This document shows positions 25,247-33,826 of a stretch of DNA of 64,000 nt, one piece after another; positions within the stretch are counted from its first letter, which is position 1; the number at the start of each line of letters is the position of its first letter. A program made the translations under genes and the position numbers. The stretch comes from Amycolatopsis acididurans (GTDB taxonomy: Bacteria; Actinomycetota; Actinomycetes; Mycobacteriales; Pseudonocardiaceae): contig NZ_JAAXLS010000002.1 in NCBI RefSeq assembly GCF_012328925.1, forward strand, positions 310,001 through 374,000, given 5' to 3'. Under the pieces are notes generated by a model. It did no database searches, had not been told where the DNA came from, and was given only the letters and a program-made list of their open reading frames with translations.

Positions 25247-27748
25247 CTACGCGAGACCGGCCTTGGCGAGCGCCAGCACGAGCGGCCGGGTTTCGTCCGC
25301 GTCGACGGCGAAACGACGGAATCCCTTGCCGTGCAAGCCCGCCACCAGTTCCTCGGACACCGCGCCGGACAGGCGGATGCCGATCGGGGAATCGCCCGCC
25401 TGTGTCATACAGCGGCCGAGCGCATCCTCGAGCGAGGGGTCCACAGTGGACCGTGGATCGGTGGTGAGCAGGCCCCGCTTGACGTAGCTGTCCAGCGGTT
25501 CCGCGGTCAGCAGCTGCCGGGCGGGAATGCCGAACATGGCGGCTTGCAGGACCCGCATTTCCAGCCAGATCCGGTTGCTGGCGTCCGCGATGCCGCGGAA
25601 GTTCGCCAGCGCACGCGGGCTGGTCAGGTAGGCGCCGACGGTCAGCCCCGACCCTGCCGGCGGGCGCAGCCCATGCAAGGCCGCGGCCTCGGCCGGATCC
25701 GAGATATGGCGTACCGCGAGGTGCACGCTCGCCGTGCCACCGGCGTCTTTCATCGCTCGGCGTAATCCGGCGATCTGCGCCTCGATCAATTCGGGTATCC
25801 CGAGCGGAACGGCCAGTGACGGATACCGGGTGGTGAGCGCGGTCTGTTGCATGAGCTCGCGGGACTCGTCCGAGATGAAGTCGATAGCCCGGACCCCGAA
25901 CTCGACCTCCCCGGCTTCGCGCAGCAGCGGTGCGACCTCGGCCGCGATCGCGTCGGCGACCGGCTCCAGGTGTGGTGCGCCGGCGTCGCGGCTGTCCATC
26001 AGCGCCTGCACGAGACGATCCAGGTGCCCGGATGCGGCGAGCACGTCGTCCAGCGCCGTGACCAGGCCCGTCGCCCCGGCCGACAAGGCCCGGGGCACAT
26101 CGGCGGGCAGCGTGACCTTGCCGAAGATCGCACAGTCCGCGGTCAGGTCGCTCGCCGCCGACATCAGCGACTCCAGGGCGCTTCCGGTCTCGGTCGGGGC
26201 CGAGGTCGCGAACGAGCCGGTGAACACCTCACCGGAGGAGCCGTCGACCGAAACGTGGTCGCCTTCCCGGAGCGTCTGCCCACCGGCCACCACGGTGCGC
26301 GCGGCGAGATCGACCTTCAGTGCCGAGGCACCGACCACGCAGACCTTGCCCAGTGCCCGCGCCACGACCGCGGCGTGGCTGGTGGAACCTCCGGTGGCGG
26401 TGACGATGCCCTGCGCGGCGATCATCCCGTGCAGGTCCGCCGGGCTGGTCACCGGGCGCGCGAGTACGACGTCGTGCCCGGCCTCCGCCAGTTGCTTGGC
26501 CCGGTCGGAGTCCAGCACCAGCTCGCCGCTGACCTGACCGGGGCAGGCGCCGATGCCGGTGGTCAGCAGACGGCCGCCGGCCCGTGCCTGTTCGACCTCT
26601 GCCTCGTCGAAACCGGGGCGCTGGACCTGGCGCACGTGTTCGACGGCCACGTGCGCGAGGACCTTTCGTGGCGGTACGACTCCCTCGGTGAGAAAGTCCG
26701 ACGCGATCCGCACCGCGGCGTCCGGGGTGCGTTTCGCGCCGCGGACCTGCAGCAGGTAGAGCGTCGAATGCTCGACGGTGAACTCGATGTCGAGCACGTC
26801 CCCGATGTTCGCCTCCAGGGCGGTGGCGGTCTGTTCGAGTTCGGCCAGCACAGGTGCGGGCAGGGCCTCGCGCACCGGATCCGGGGTGCGCGTGCCGGCG
26901 ACCACGTCCTCACCCTGGCTGTGGGCGAGGTACTCGCCGAAAAGGCCGGGCTCGCCAGTGGCGGGATCCCGGGTGAACACCACGCCCGAACCGGAGTCGT
27001 CGCTGATGTTGCCGAAGACCATCGACTGCACGACCACGGCGGTACCGAGATCGTGCGGGATCTTGTGGAACTCCCGGTAGGTTCGCGCGCGGCTGGTGTT
27101 CCATGACCCGAAAACCGCCCGCACCGCGCCCGCCAGTTGCTCACGTGGATCCTCGGGCACCTCTTCGCCGGTGTCGGCGAGCAGGCGGTGTGCACACGCC
27201 GACCACACGCGGTCGAAAGCCGCACCGGGATCGTCGTCCTGGCGGACCGAGAGGACCTCGTCCGGCGGTTGTTCGTCGCCGAGTGCGCCGAGCACGATCT
27301 CGCCGTACATGGAGTGGAACCGGGCCACCAGGTCGGCCATGAACCGGGTGTCGCCGGCGGCGGTCGCCAGCGCCACCGCGGACTCCCGGCTGAGCCCGAG
27401 GTTCAGCACCGTGTCCATCATGCCCGGCATGGAGATCGGCGCACCCGAGCGCACCGAGAGCAACAGCGGACGAGGTCCCCGGCCGAAGGTCTTGGCGGTC
27501 CGGGTCTCGAGCCCGGCCAGCCTGTCCGAGATCTCCTCGAGCAGGCCGGCGGGCATCGTCTCCGACTTCAGGTACTGGCGGCAGGCTTCCGTGGACACGA
27601 TGAACCCAGGCGGAACGCGCAGTCCCTGCCTTGTCATCCGCGCCAGTCCCGCGCCCTTCCCGCCGAGCTGGTCGACCGCTTCCGGGTCGGCCTCGTCGAA
27701 GGTGAGCGTGAACAGACTGCCCGCCACGCTGTCGTTCCCGCCGTTCAT
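25247..27748 (-). CDS. PPDK-like dikinase with degenerate pyruvate/PEP domain
   Basis: An 833-residue protein. Residues about 1-340 are a PPDK-type ATP-grasp domain (LGGKGAGLARMTRQGLRVPPGF; LLSVRSGAPISMPGMMDTVLNLG). The swivelling phosphohistidine domain at about 395-515 keeps TGGSTSHAAVVAR with His458. The C-terminal barrel (about 540-833) has lost the pyruvate/PEP signatures: the CRTEHM, GHRG, GTNDLTQ and CGEHGG blocks of true PPDKs are absent, including the catalytic Cys. It probably moves phosphate from ATP through His458 to something other than pyruvate. Four-base overlap with the 206-residue gene upstream. The start MNGGNDS is chosen by that ATGA overlap. Confidence 0.85.
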   Translation of the reverse strand: MNGGNDSVAGSLFTLTFDEADPEAVDQLGGKGAGLARMTRQGLRVPPGFIVSTEACRQYLKSETMPAGLLEEISDRLAGLETRTAKTFGRGPRPLLLSVRSGAPISMPGMMDTVLNLGLSRESAVALATAAGDTRFMADLVARFHSMYGEIVLGALGDEQPPDEVLSVRQDDDPGAAFDRVWSACAHRLLADTGEEVPEDPREQLAGAVRAVFGSWNTSRARTYREFHKIPHDLGTAVVVQSMVFGNISDDSGSGVVFTRDPATGEPGLFGEYLAHSQGEDVVAGTRTPDPVREALPAPVLAELEQTATALEANIGDVLDIEFTVEHSTLYLLQVRGAKRTPDAAVRIASDFLTEGVVPPRKVLAHVAVEHVRQVQRPGFDEAEVEQARAGGRLLTTGIGACPGQVSGELVLDSDRAKQLAEAGHDVVLARPVTSPADLHGMIAAQGIVTATGGSTSHAAVVARALGKVCVVGASALKVDLAARTVVAGGQTLREGDHVSVDGSSGEVFTGSFATSAPTETGSALESLMSAASDLTADCAIFGKVTLPADVPRALSAGATGLVTALDDVLAASGHLDRLVQALMDSRDAGAPHLEPVADAIAAEVAPLLREAGEVEFGVRAIDFISDESRELMQQTALTTRYPSLAVPLGIPELIEAQIAGLRRAMKDAGGTASVHLAVRHISDPAEAAALHGLRPPAGSGLTVGAYLTSPRALANFRGIADASNRIWLEMRVLQAAMFGIPARQLLTAEPLDSYVKRGLLTTDPRSTVDPSLEDALGRCMTQAGDSPIGIRLSGAVSEELVAGLHGKGFRRFAVDADETRPLVLALAKAGLA

Positions 27749-28365
27749 TCGGTGCGTTCCCGGCCCAGCGTGCGCAGCAGGTCTTCGTGGAATTCGAACC
27801 AGATGTTGTGGATCGAGTCCGCGGTCGGTGAGGATACGAGGTCGTGCTGCCCGCCGTCGATCGCGCGCGAGGTGGCCAGGAACCGGTGCTGGTAGGTGAC
27901 GAACCGGCGGTCGTGCTCGGCCAGCGCGTTCAGCAGCGGCTGCAGCTGCTGGACAAGCCGGCCCAGCCGGAAGATCACCTTGTCGTCGTAGGCGGAGTCG
28001 GAGTGATTGTTGGTGATCTTGCGCCCGCCGACCTCGATCACCTGCCACGACGACATCGCCTTGAGGAACTGGGCGTTGACGTTTTCGAACCGGTCGATCA
28101 ACGAGGCGACGAGCGGATCCTGCCGCACGCCGGAGTAGAACCGGCTCGCCGCTTCGGCGAGGGCGGGTTCCGCTTCGTCTGTGGGCAGGGCCGCCCCATC
28201 GGCCACGAATACGAGACCGGCTTCGGCGAGCCGGGCGAGCGCCGCGTCGGCGTCCGCGGTGTCGCACCCGCACACGCGCGCGATCACCGGCGGGGACGCC
28301 ATTTTTTTCAGCGCGACGACATTGAGGACGTCGTACTCGGGTTTGGCGAGAGTGGCCACGGTCAT
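27745..28365 (-). CDS. Dikinase-operon protein, winged-helix-like N-terminus, unrecognised
   Basis: A 206-residue soluble protein. Residues about 5-65 (YDVLNVVALKKMASPPVIAR ... AALARLAEAGLVFV) look like a winged-helix or helical regulatory domain. The rest is helical with conserved-looking KITNNHSDSAYDDKVI and WFEFHEDLLRTLG. No enzyme motif is seen. The ATG (MTVATLAK) follows AGGAGAAGGACAGTT. It overlaps the PPDK-like gene by ATGA and likely works with it, perhaps as a regulatory or substrate-handling subunit (inference from coupling). Confidence 0.75.
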   Translation of the reverse strand: MTVATLAKPEYDVLNVVALKKMASPPVIARVCGCDTADADAALARLAEAGLVFVADGAALPTDEAEPALAEAASRFYSGVRQDPLVASLIDRFENVNAQFLKAMSSWQVIEVGGRKITNNHSDSAYDDKVIFRLGRLVQQLQPLLNALAEHDRRFVTYQHRFLATSRAIDGGQHDLVSSPTADSIHNIWFEFHEDLLRTLGRERTE

Positions 28366-28381
28366 AACTGTCCTTCTCCTG

Positions 28382-28414
28382 GGTCCGGGCGGCAGCACGC
28401 GTGCCGCCCGGACC
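28382..28414. other. Strong hairpin between two genes of the dikinase operon
   Basis: Perfect 13-bp arms GGTCCGGGCGGCA and TGCCGCCCGGACC with a seven-base loop, in the 72-base gap between the 476-residue and 206-residue genes. It lacks a T run on either side, so it may be an RNA-processing or attenuation structure that sets different levels for the upstream and downstream genes. Confidence 0.6.
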
Positions 28415-28437
28415 GGTGTTCGTCGGGGCGGGAACGG

Positions 28438-29868
28438 CTACAGCCAGCGGTACTTCGAACGGCGCCGGTCGGCACCATCGGGGAAGGGCAGGTACCCGGC
28501 ACCCGAGAAGATCTTGCTGGGCACCGTTTCCTGCGCGAAACCGCGTTTGGTGATGTCGTAGTAGTAGTTCGCCACCCGCTGATCGATTTCCCACAGGTCG
28601 TAGTCACGGCATGCCTTCTCGTATGTGCCGGCGAGCCGCAGGTGGGGCAGGATCATGTCGATGTAGTAGACGTACTGGCCGTTCCAGATCAGGTCCCGGC
28701 GGCACATCTTCGACGTTTTCGAGTAGAGCTTCAGCGTGGCGTTCTGCACCCGCGTCATGTGATCGCCGAGATCCGCGATCTTGATCGGGTAGACCTCACC
28801 CATGGGGGTGTTCCACTTCTCCCGGGCGAACACCGCGCCGCCCACGATCGCCTCGATGTAGTTCTTCGGGCGGGTGAAGGTGGTGGAGATGTCGTTGACC
28901 CGGATCTCCTGCAGGCCCATCTTCTCCGGATCGATCGTCAGGGCGAGCGTGTAGCAGTGGGGCAGCTTCTCGTCCTCGCAGACGTCGCTCCAGTGGAAGA
29001 TCTCCTCGTTGACGAACAGGTCCCGCAGGATGAGAAGGCGCCCGTCGGGGAGCTCGTAGGGCCCGGTGTCGCCGAGGCCCAGCCGGCAGTCGTAGTGGTC
29101 GAGGAACGACAGCAACTCGGCCGCCGCATTGAACTGGGTGAAGGCTCCGTGCGCGGGGCTGCCAGCTTCCAACGGCTCGATCTGTGCGGTGATCTGCTCG
29201 AGGAAGTCCGCCTCGTGAATGCGGCAGCGGTAACGGTCCTGTGAGTTGAGGATGTAGCCGTCCTGCCGCTTGCCCCACAGGATGCGCTGCATGAACTTGA
29301 GGATCTCGTTGGATTCCTCGATGTACTCGTCCGGCTTGATGGCCTCCAGGGCCAGCAGGCCACAACGCCCCATGCCGAAGCCCACCGCGCCGATGCACCA
29401 ATCGTGTACCGCGTTGACCTTCGTCCCGATCTCACGCCGTGCGGTCGCGCCGATGTCCATGATCCCCTGTGCGCCGACCTCGTCGGTGGTCATGCGCAGG
29501 ATCTCCGGCCACCGGTAGAACTCGTGCATGAACGCCAGGATTTCGTATTCCTGGCGCGGAATCATGCCCGAGACGCCCTCGGTGGCGCGCATGACCAGCA
29601 CGTCCCAGATGTTCCACGCGAGGTAGTTGTTGAGATCGTTGAGCTCGTCGATGGTGAACTGCTCGCGCAGCACATCCTCTTTGGACACTCGCTCGAGGAC
29701 TTTGCTCTTCGCCCTGGCGCGCATCATCTTGTCGCCGAGGATCCCGTCGGTCACGGGTTCCATTCCCACGAAGTTGCCCGTATAGGTCAGTTCCTGGAAT
29801 CGAAGTCCGTCATCGAGGTCCTCGTAACGCTGTTTGTAGGTGGCCTTGCTGTCACCGGTGATCGTCAT
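28438..29868 (-). CDS. 476-residue soluble protein of the dikinase module, family not recognised
   Basis: A long, well-behaved coding sequence with no known motif by eye. It is predominantly helical, rich in aromatic and acidic residues, with cysteines and histidines (HDWCIGAVGFGMGRCG; CRRDLIWNGQYVYYIDMILPH; RYRCRIHEADF). It has no signal peptide or membrane helix and ends in a basic RRRSKYRWL. ACAGGAGCATCA precedes the ATG. Being translated between the stand-alone phosphohistidine protein and the PPDK-like enzyme, it is the natural candidate for the subunit that binds the phosphate acceptor. That is inference only. Confidence 0.8.
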   Translation of the reverse strand: MTITGDSKATYKQRYEDLDDGLRFQELTYTGNFVGMEPVTDGILGDKMMRARAKSKVLERVSKEDVLREQFTIDELNDLNNYLAWNIWDVLVMRATEGVSGMIPRQEYEILAFMHEFYRWPEILRMTTDEVGAQGIMDIGATARREIGTKVNAVHDWCIGAVGFGMGRCGLLALEAIKPDEYIEESNEILKFMQRILWGKRQDGYILNSQDRYRCRIHEADFLEQITAQIEPLEAGSPAHGAFTQFNAAAELLSFLDHYDCRLGLGDTGPYELPDGRLLILRDLFVNEEIFHWSDVCEDEKLPHCYTLALTIDPEKMGLQEIRVNDISTTFTRPKNYIEAIVGGAVFAREKWNTPMGEVYPIKIADLGDHMTRVQNATLKLYSKTSKMCRRDLIWNGQYVYYIDMILPHLRLAGTYEKACRDYDLWEIDQRVANYYYDITKRGFAQETVPSKIFSGAGYLPFPDGADRRRSKYRWL

Positions 29869-29913
29869 TGATGCTCCTGTCGATGAAGAGGCGAAACTGG
29901 CTCGATGAGGGAA

Positions 29914-30330
29914 TCAGTCCGCGACCACGCGGCCAATCTCGTGGTCGGTGCAGTCCAGCCGCACCCGCCGGCCGTCCAGCTCCTTCGCGATCTCCTCGAA
30001 ATGCGACTCGTCGGTGTCGCCCACGACGTACCGGGACTCGCTCGCGGTGAGGTGCGCGGTCATCACGCACGGCGTCTGGAACTCGCGGGAGAGGATGCCC
30101 AGATGGGACTCGGGGGCGCCGGACATGGTGATCACGCCGATCGCGCCCATGCTCAGTGCCGGCGCGAGAAACGTCGTGGTGCCGCCACGAACGAGCAGGA
30201 TGTGCTCCTTGAGCTTGCCGGACTGGATCAGCTGGATGACGTCGGCCGGCGACGACAGATATTTGACCGTGCCGCTCGGTGACTTCGCTGTGTCGAAGAC
30301 GTTATAGCCCTCGGCCAGGACCTCGCCCAT
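29914..30330 (-). CDS. Stand-alone PEP-utiliser phosphohistidine (swivel) domain protein
   Basis: A 138-residue protein made of little more than one PEP-utilising-enzyme mobile domain. ALSMGAIGVITMSGAPESHL (residues 59-77) followed by GILSREFQTPCVMTA matches the consensus GG-x-TSHAAVVAR-x-x-G-x-PCVVG, with His76 at the phosphorylated position. Isolated swivel domains carry phosphate between separate active sites. It is the first gene of the minus-strand operon (GGAGGAACGA before ATG), followed by the 476-residue gene. A second phosphohistidine in addition to the PPDK-like enzyme's own domain is unusual. Confidence 0.8.
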   Translation of the reverse strand: MGEVLAEGYNVFDTAKSPSGTVKYLSSPADVIQLIQSGKLKEHILLVRGGTTTFLAPALSMGAIGVITMSGAPESHLGILSREFQTPCVMTAHLTASESRYVVGDTDESHFEEIAKELDGRRVRLDCTDHEIGRVVAD

Positions 30331-30410
30331 TCGTTCCTCCTTGAACTGATGGTGGTGGTGTCGCCCCCGTCACAGTGCCGCCCGGCGCGGTCGTCGCCGA
30401 TGGCATACGT

Positions 30411-30437
30411 GGACAAAAGTCGCCCTGGCGGATGTCC
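30411..30437. promoter_or_regulatory. GGACA-N17-TGTCC element between the dikinase operon and the ligase operon
   Basis: Perfect arms GGACA (30411-30415) and TGTCC (30433-30437) with exactly 17 bases between, as at 22956-22982. It is located 81 bases upstream of the dikinase operon start and 128 bases upstream of the ligase start. A further half site GGGACA lies at 30442-30447. Confidence 0.6.
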
Positions 30438-30565
30438 GCACGGGACAAACAGCAGTACACGGCCTCGACGGTAGGCGCGCGACAGCGTTCGCGCCCCGCC
30501 CATTCGGGTGTGCCGCAACCGGGCGCGATGCGCTCTTCTTGGCCCACTTCGATGAGGAGGTCACA

Positions 30566-32083
30566 GTGAGAGGTCCGGGAGACATTCTTCGCGTCGCAGC
30601 CACCCGTTTCGGGGATAAGAGCGCGCTCGTCACCGCGACACGGACGTTGACGTTCTCCGAGCTGGACGAGCTCAGTCAACGCTTCGCCGCGGGGCTCGCA
30701 GGACGAGGCGTGCGGCCCGGCCAGCCGGTGTCGTTGTACGCGCAGAACCGGTGGGAGTGGATCGTGGCCTACCACGGCGCATTGCGTGCCGGCGCCGTCG
30801 TCAATCCGGTCAACGTCATGCTCACCGCCGAGGAGCTGGCGTTCGTCCTCCAGGACTGCGGCGCGGCGGCGGTGTGCACGAGCGCCGAACAGGCCGGGCG
30901 CGTGGTCGAACTGACCCGGCACCTGCCCGCGCTGCACACCGTCGTGTCCTTCGGGGGCCCTGTCGAGGGCGCACTGGCGTTCGACGAACTCCTGGCGAGC
31001 ACGGGCCCGGCTCCCGAGATCACGCCGGTTCCCGAGGAGCCCTGCACGATCGGCTATACCTCGGGCACCACCGGGCATCCGAAGGGGGCCGTGCAGAGCC
31101 ACCGTGCGGTCCTGCTCAACTGCGCGCTGACCGCCACCATGCATGGCCGGACCGAGCACGACATCGTGGTGACCGCGCTGCCGGCGCCGCACGTTTACGG
31201 CAACGTCGCCATCAACGGCACGTTCCTGGCCGGCGGCACCGTCGTCCTCATGGAACGCTTCGCCCCCGCCGACGCGCTGCGGCTGATCGGCGAGCACGGG
31301 GCCACCCTGTTCGAGGGTGTGCCCGCCATGTACTCCATGCTGCTGGCCGCGCCCGAACTCGACACCGCCGATCTGTGCTCGCTCACCCGCTGCACGGTCG
31401 GTGGCCAGACCATTCCCACCTCGACGATCGAACGCTGGCAGGAGCGCTCCGGTGCCCCGCTGATCGAGCTGTGGGGCATGACCGAGATCTCCGGGCTCGG
31501 CACGACTCACGCGTTGCACGCACCGCCGCTGCCCGGCTCGATCGGAGTGTCCCTGCCCGGCGTCGAGATCCGGATCGCCGACCTCGACGATGTCCGCCGA
31601 GACGCTCCGCATGGTGAGCCCGGGGAGCTGATGGTGCGCGGACCGATCGTCATGCTCGGCTACCACAACAACCCCGAAGCCACCGCCAGGACAATCGAAC
31701 CCGATGGCTGGCTGCACACCGGCGACATCGCCACGATGGACGAGACCGGGCACGTTTTCGTCGTCGATCGGCGCAAGGACATGATCATCACCGGTGGTTA
31801 CAATGTCTATCCGGCCGAAATCGAGCGCGTGGTCGCGGCTCACCCCGCGGTCGCACTGGTCGCGGTCGGCCCGGTGCCCGATGACGTCAAGGGCGAACTC
31901 GCCTGCGCCTACGTCGTACTCGCCCAGGGCGCCTCAGTGACCGAGGAGGAGCTCATCGCCTACACGGCACCGCGGCTCGCCGCCTACAAGCGCCCCCGGC
32001 TCGTCAGATTCGTGGATGCTCTCCCCACGACCTCGACCGGGAAGCTGATGCGCAGGGAGCTGATCAAACAGTTCACCCCCTGA
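30566..32083 (+). CDS. AMP-forming acyl-CoA synthetase / ligase
   Basis: A 505-residue class I adenylate-forming enzyme. Core motifs: A3 YTSGTTGHPKGAVQSH (about residues 163-178), A5 LWGMTEISG, A7 GWLHTGDIATMDE, A8 DRRKDMIITGGYNVYPAEIE, A10 lysine in TTSTGKLMRREL. It activates a carboxylic acid to an acyl-AMP and then a CoA thioester. The GTG start is chosen for the GATGAGGAGG site eight bases before. It is divergent from the dikinase operon and followed after 15 bases by a histidine kinase, so it may be expressed with the BMC/dikinase system. The acid is unknown. Confidence 0.88.
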   Translation: MRGPGDILRVAATRFGDKSALVTATRTLTFSELDELSQRFAAGLAGRGVRPGQPVSLYAQNRWEWIVAYHGALRAGAVVNPVNVMLTAEELAFVLQDCGAAAVCTSAEQAGRVVELTRHLPALHTVVSFGGPVEGALAFDELLASTGPAPEITPVPEEPCTIGYTSGTTGHPKGAVQSHRAVLLNCALTATMHGRTEHDIVVTALPAPHVYGNVAINGTFLAGGTVVLMERFAPADALRLIGEHGATLFEGVPAMYSMLLAAPELDTADLCSLTRCTVGGQTIPTSTIERWQERSGAPLIELWGMTEISGLGTTHALHAPPLPGSIGVSLPGVEIRIADLDDVRRDAPHGEPGELMVRGPIVMLGYHNNPEATARTIEPDGWLHTGDIATMDETGHVFVVDRRKDMIITGGYNVYPAEIERVVAAHPAVALVAVGPVPDDVKGELACAYVVLAQGASVTEEELIAYTAPRLAAYKRPRLVRFVDALPTTSTGKLMRRELIKQFTP

Positions 32084-32098
32084 CCACCGCGCGAGGGA

Positions 32099-33199
32099 AT
32101 GATGGACGACCTGCACCGGCTGGCCGCGCAACACCGCGACCTTCTCACGCTGCTGGACCGCGACGCGGCCCTGCGCGACGCGTTGGAGCTGGTCACCAGC
32201 GATGGCCAGATCGCGTGGATCGGCGAACCCGACGGAGCCGGCACGGTCATGTTGCGGCACACGCGCGGCGACCTCACCGGCCAGCTCCGTAATCTTCGTG
32301 TGCCATCGGGCCTCGGCCTCACCGGAAAGGTCCACCAGTCGGCGCTGCCCAGCTGGGTCGACGACTACTTCCGCGCGTCCACCATCACCCACACCTTCGA
32401 CGAGCAAATCCAGGCCGAGCGCGTCACCCGGCTGCTGGCCGTGCCCGTCGTGTGGGACGACCAGGTTCTCGGGGTACTGGCGGTCGGCGCACGCGACGAC
32501 GGCGTCTTCGGCGACCGCGCCGTGGCGCGCGCGAACGACGTGGCCGACCGGGTCGCCCTCGCCGTCGCCGTGGCCGAACGCGCCCGCCTCGCCAGGGAGG
32601 TCGCGGTGTACGAGGAACGCAGCCGGCTGGCCGCCCAGCTCCACGACACCGTCGGAGCGTTACTGTTCGCGATCGGCTCCAGCGTCACCGGTCTCACCGA
32701 GACGGCCGAGGGAGATCCTGAACTGGCGGCAGGACTCGAACGGCTGCGGCAGCAGACCGCGCAGGCCTCCATGGCGCTCCGCGACTCGCTGCGTGCCCTG
32801 CATGCTTCACCATCGGCGCTGGCCCTGTCCGTCACCTTGCAGGGCGACTGTGCCGCGTTCAGTGACCGCACCGGCGTCCCGGCCGAGCTGATCATCCTCG
32901 ATGATCCGCCCGACCTCCCCCCTTCCCGCACCGAGGTCCTGGTCGCCGCGGTCCGCGAAGCGCTGCTCAACATCGAGAAGCACGCGCAGGCCTCCGCGGT
33001 CGTCGTCACGATCAGCAGGCACCAGGCGGGCGGGATCACCGTCGCGGTCACCGACGACGGAACCGGTCTGCCCACCGCGCACGCTCCCGGACTCGGCCTC
33101 ACCACGACCGGCGACGCCGTCGCCCGGGTCGGCGGAGCGCTGCACCTGTCGTCCGATCCCCAGGGCGGCACCATGGTCCGGATCGAGCTGCCATGCTGA
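32099..33199 (+). CDS. GAF-domain sensor histidine kinase (NarL/HisKA_3 type)
   Basis: A 366-residue soluble kinase. Residues about 15-165 form a GAF-like sensor (VTSDGQIAWIGEPDGAG ... TRLLAVPVVWDDQVLGVLAVG); the dimerisation/phosphoacceptor helix has ERSRLAAQLHDTVGALLFAIG with His185 by approximate count; the ATPase has EALLNIEKHAQA (N box), VTDDGTGL (G1) and GLGLTTT (G2). No membrane helix. Start is ambiguous between two adjacent ATGs (32099 or 32102); the second gives a better gap from GAGGGA. The stop overlaps the response regulator gene by seven bases. Confidence 0.88.
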   Translation: MMDDLHRLAAQHRDLLTLLDRDAALRDALELVTSDGQIAWIGEPDGAGTVMLRHTRGDLTGQLRNLRVPSGLGLTGKVHQSALPSWVDDYFRASTITHTFDEQIQAERVTRLLAVPVVWDDQVLGVLAVGARDDGVFGDRAVARANDVADRVALAVAVAERARLAREVAVYEERSRLAAQLHDTVGALLFAIGSSVTGLTETAEGDPELAAGLERLRQQTAQASMALRDSLRALHASPSALALSVTLQGDCAAFSDRTGVPAELIILDDPPDLPPSRTEVLVAAVREALLNIEKHAQASAVVVTISRHQAGGITVAVTDDGTGLPTAHAPGLGLTTTGDAVARVGGALHLSSDPQGGTMVRIELPC

Positions 33200-33795
33200 C
33201 CCGGCAGCGCATCGGGGTGTTCGTCGTCGACGACCATCCCGTTGTGCGCGACGGAGTGGCCCTTCAGCTCGCCCGGCACCGCGACATAGCCGTTCTCGGG
33301 CACGCCGCGACCGCCGCCGACGCGCTCACCGGCTGTGCCCGCGAGCAACCCGACATCGTCCTGCTCGACCTCCGCCTGCCCGACGCACTGGCCGCCGACG
33401 TCGTACCCGGCATCCGCGCCGCGAGCCCGCACAGCCGGATCCTGCTCTTCACCGCGTTCCCCGACCACGCCTCGGTCGCCCCCACCCTCGCCGCCGGCGC
33501 CTGCGGCCTGCTCGTCAAAGACGCCTCCGGCACCACCATCCACGACGCCCTGCTCCAAGTCGCGCGCACGGGCAGTTACCCGGCCGCCAACCCCGCCAGA
33601 CAGGCACCGGTCACACGGCGCGAATACGACGTGCTGCGCCTGGTCGCCGCCGGCCACACCAACCCCGAAATCGGCGAACGGCTCGGCCTGTCCCTCAACA
33701 CCGTCAAGACCTACCTGCACAACGTGATGCACAAACTCGGCGCACGCAACCGCGCCCAGCTCATCACCAACGCCCGCACCCACGGCCTGCTCTGA
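33193..33795 (+). CDS. LuxR/NarL-family response regulator
   Basis: A 200-residue two-domain regulator. Receiver: acidic pair VVDDHPVVRDGV, phospho-acceptor Asp in PDIVLLDLRLPD (about residue 57), Thr/Ala FTAFPD and Lys in LLVKDASG. Output: LuxR HTH in TRREYDVLRLVAAGHTNPEIGERLGLSLNTVKTYLHNVMHKL, read in two pieces as REYDVLRLVAAGHTN and EIGERLGLSLNTVKTYL. It is translationally coupled to the preceding kinase and is its cognate partner. It could bind the paired sites upstream of the ligase; this is untested. Confidence 0.92.
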   Translation: MLTRQRIGVFVVDDHPVVRDGVALQLARHRDIAVLGHAATAADALTGCAREQPDIVLLDLRLPDALAADVVPGIRAASPHSRILLFTAFPDHASVAPTLAAGACGLLVKDASGTTIHDALLQVARTGSYPAANPARQAPVTRREYDVLRLVAAGHTNPEIGERLGLSLNTVKTYLHNVMHKLGARNRAQLITNARTHGLL

Positions 33796-33826
33796 GCGAC
33801 TCGGGTCGGCGGGCGGCGCGTGAGGA

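Noticed and set aside
25247..27748. An ordinary pyruvate phosphate dikinase call
   Set aside because: The ATP and histidine domains fit, but the C-terminal pyruvate/PEP signatures are missing by eye, so the classical function is doubted and reported as a finding instead.
30302..31843. A 513-codon minus-strand frame opposite the AMP-forming ligase
   Set aside because: The plus-strand ligase shows all adenylation motifs and a ribosome site. The opposing frame shows none.
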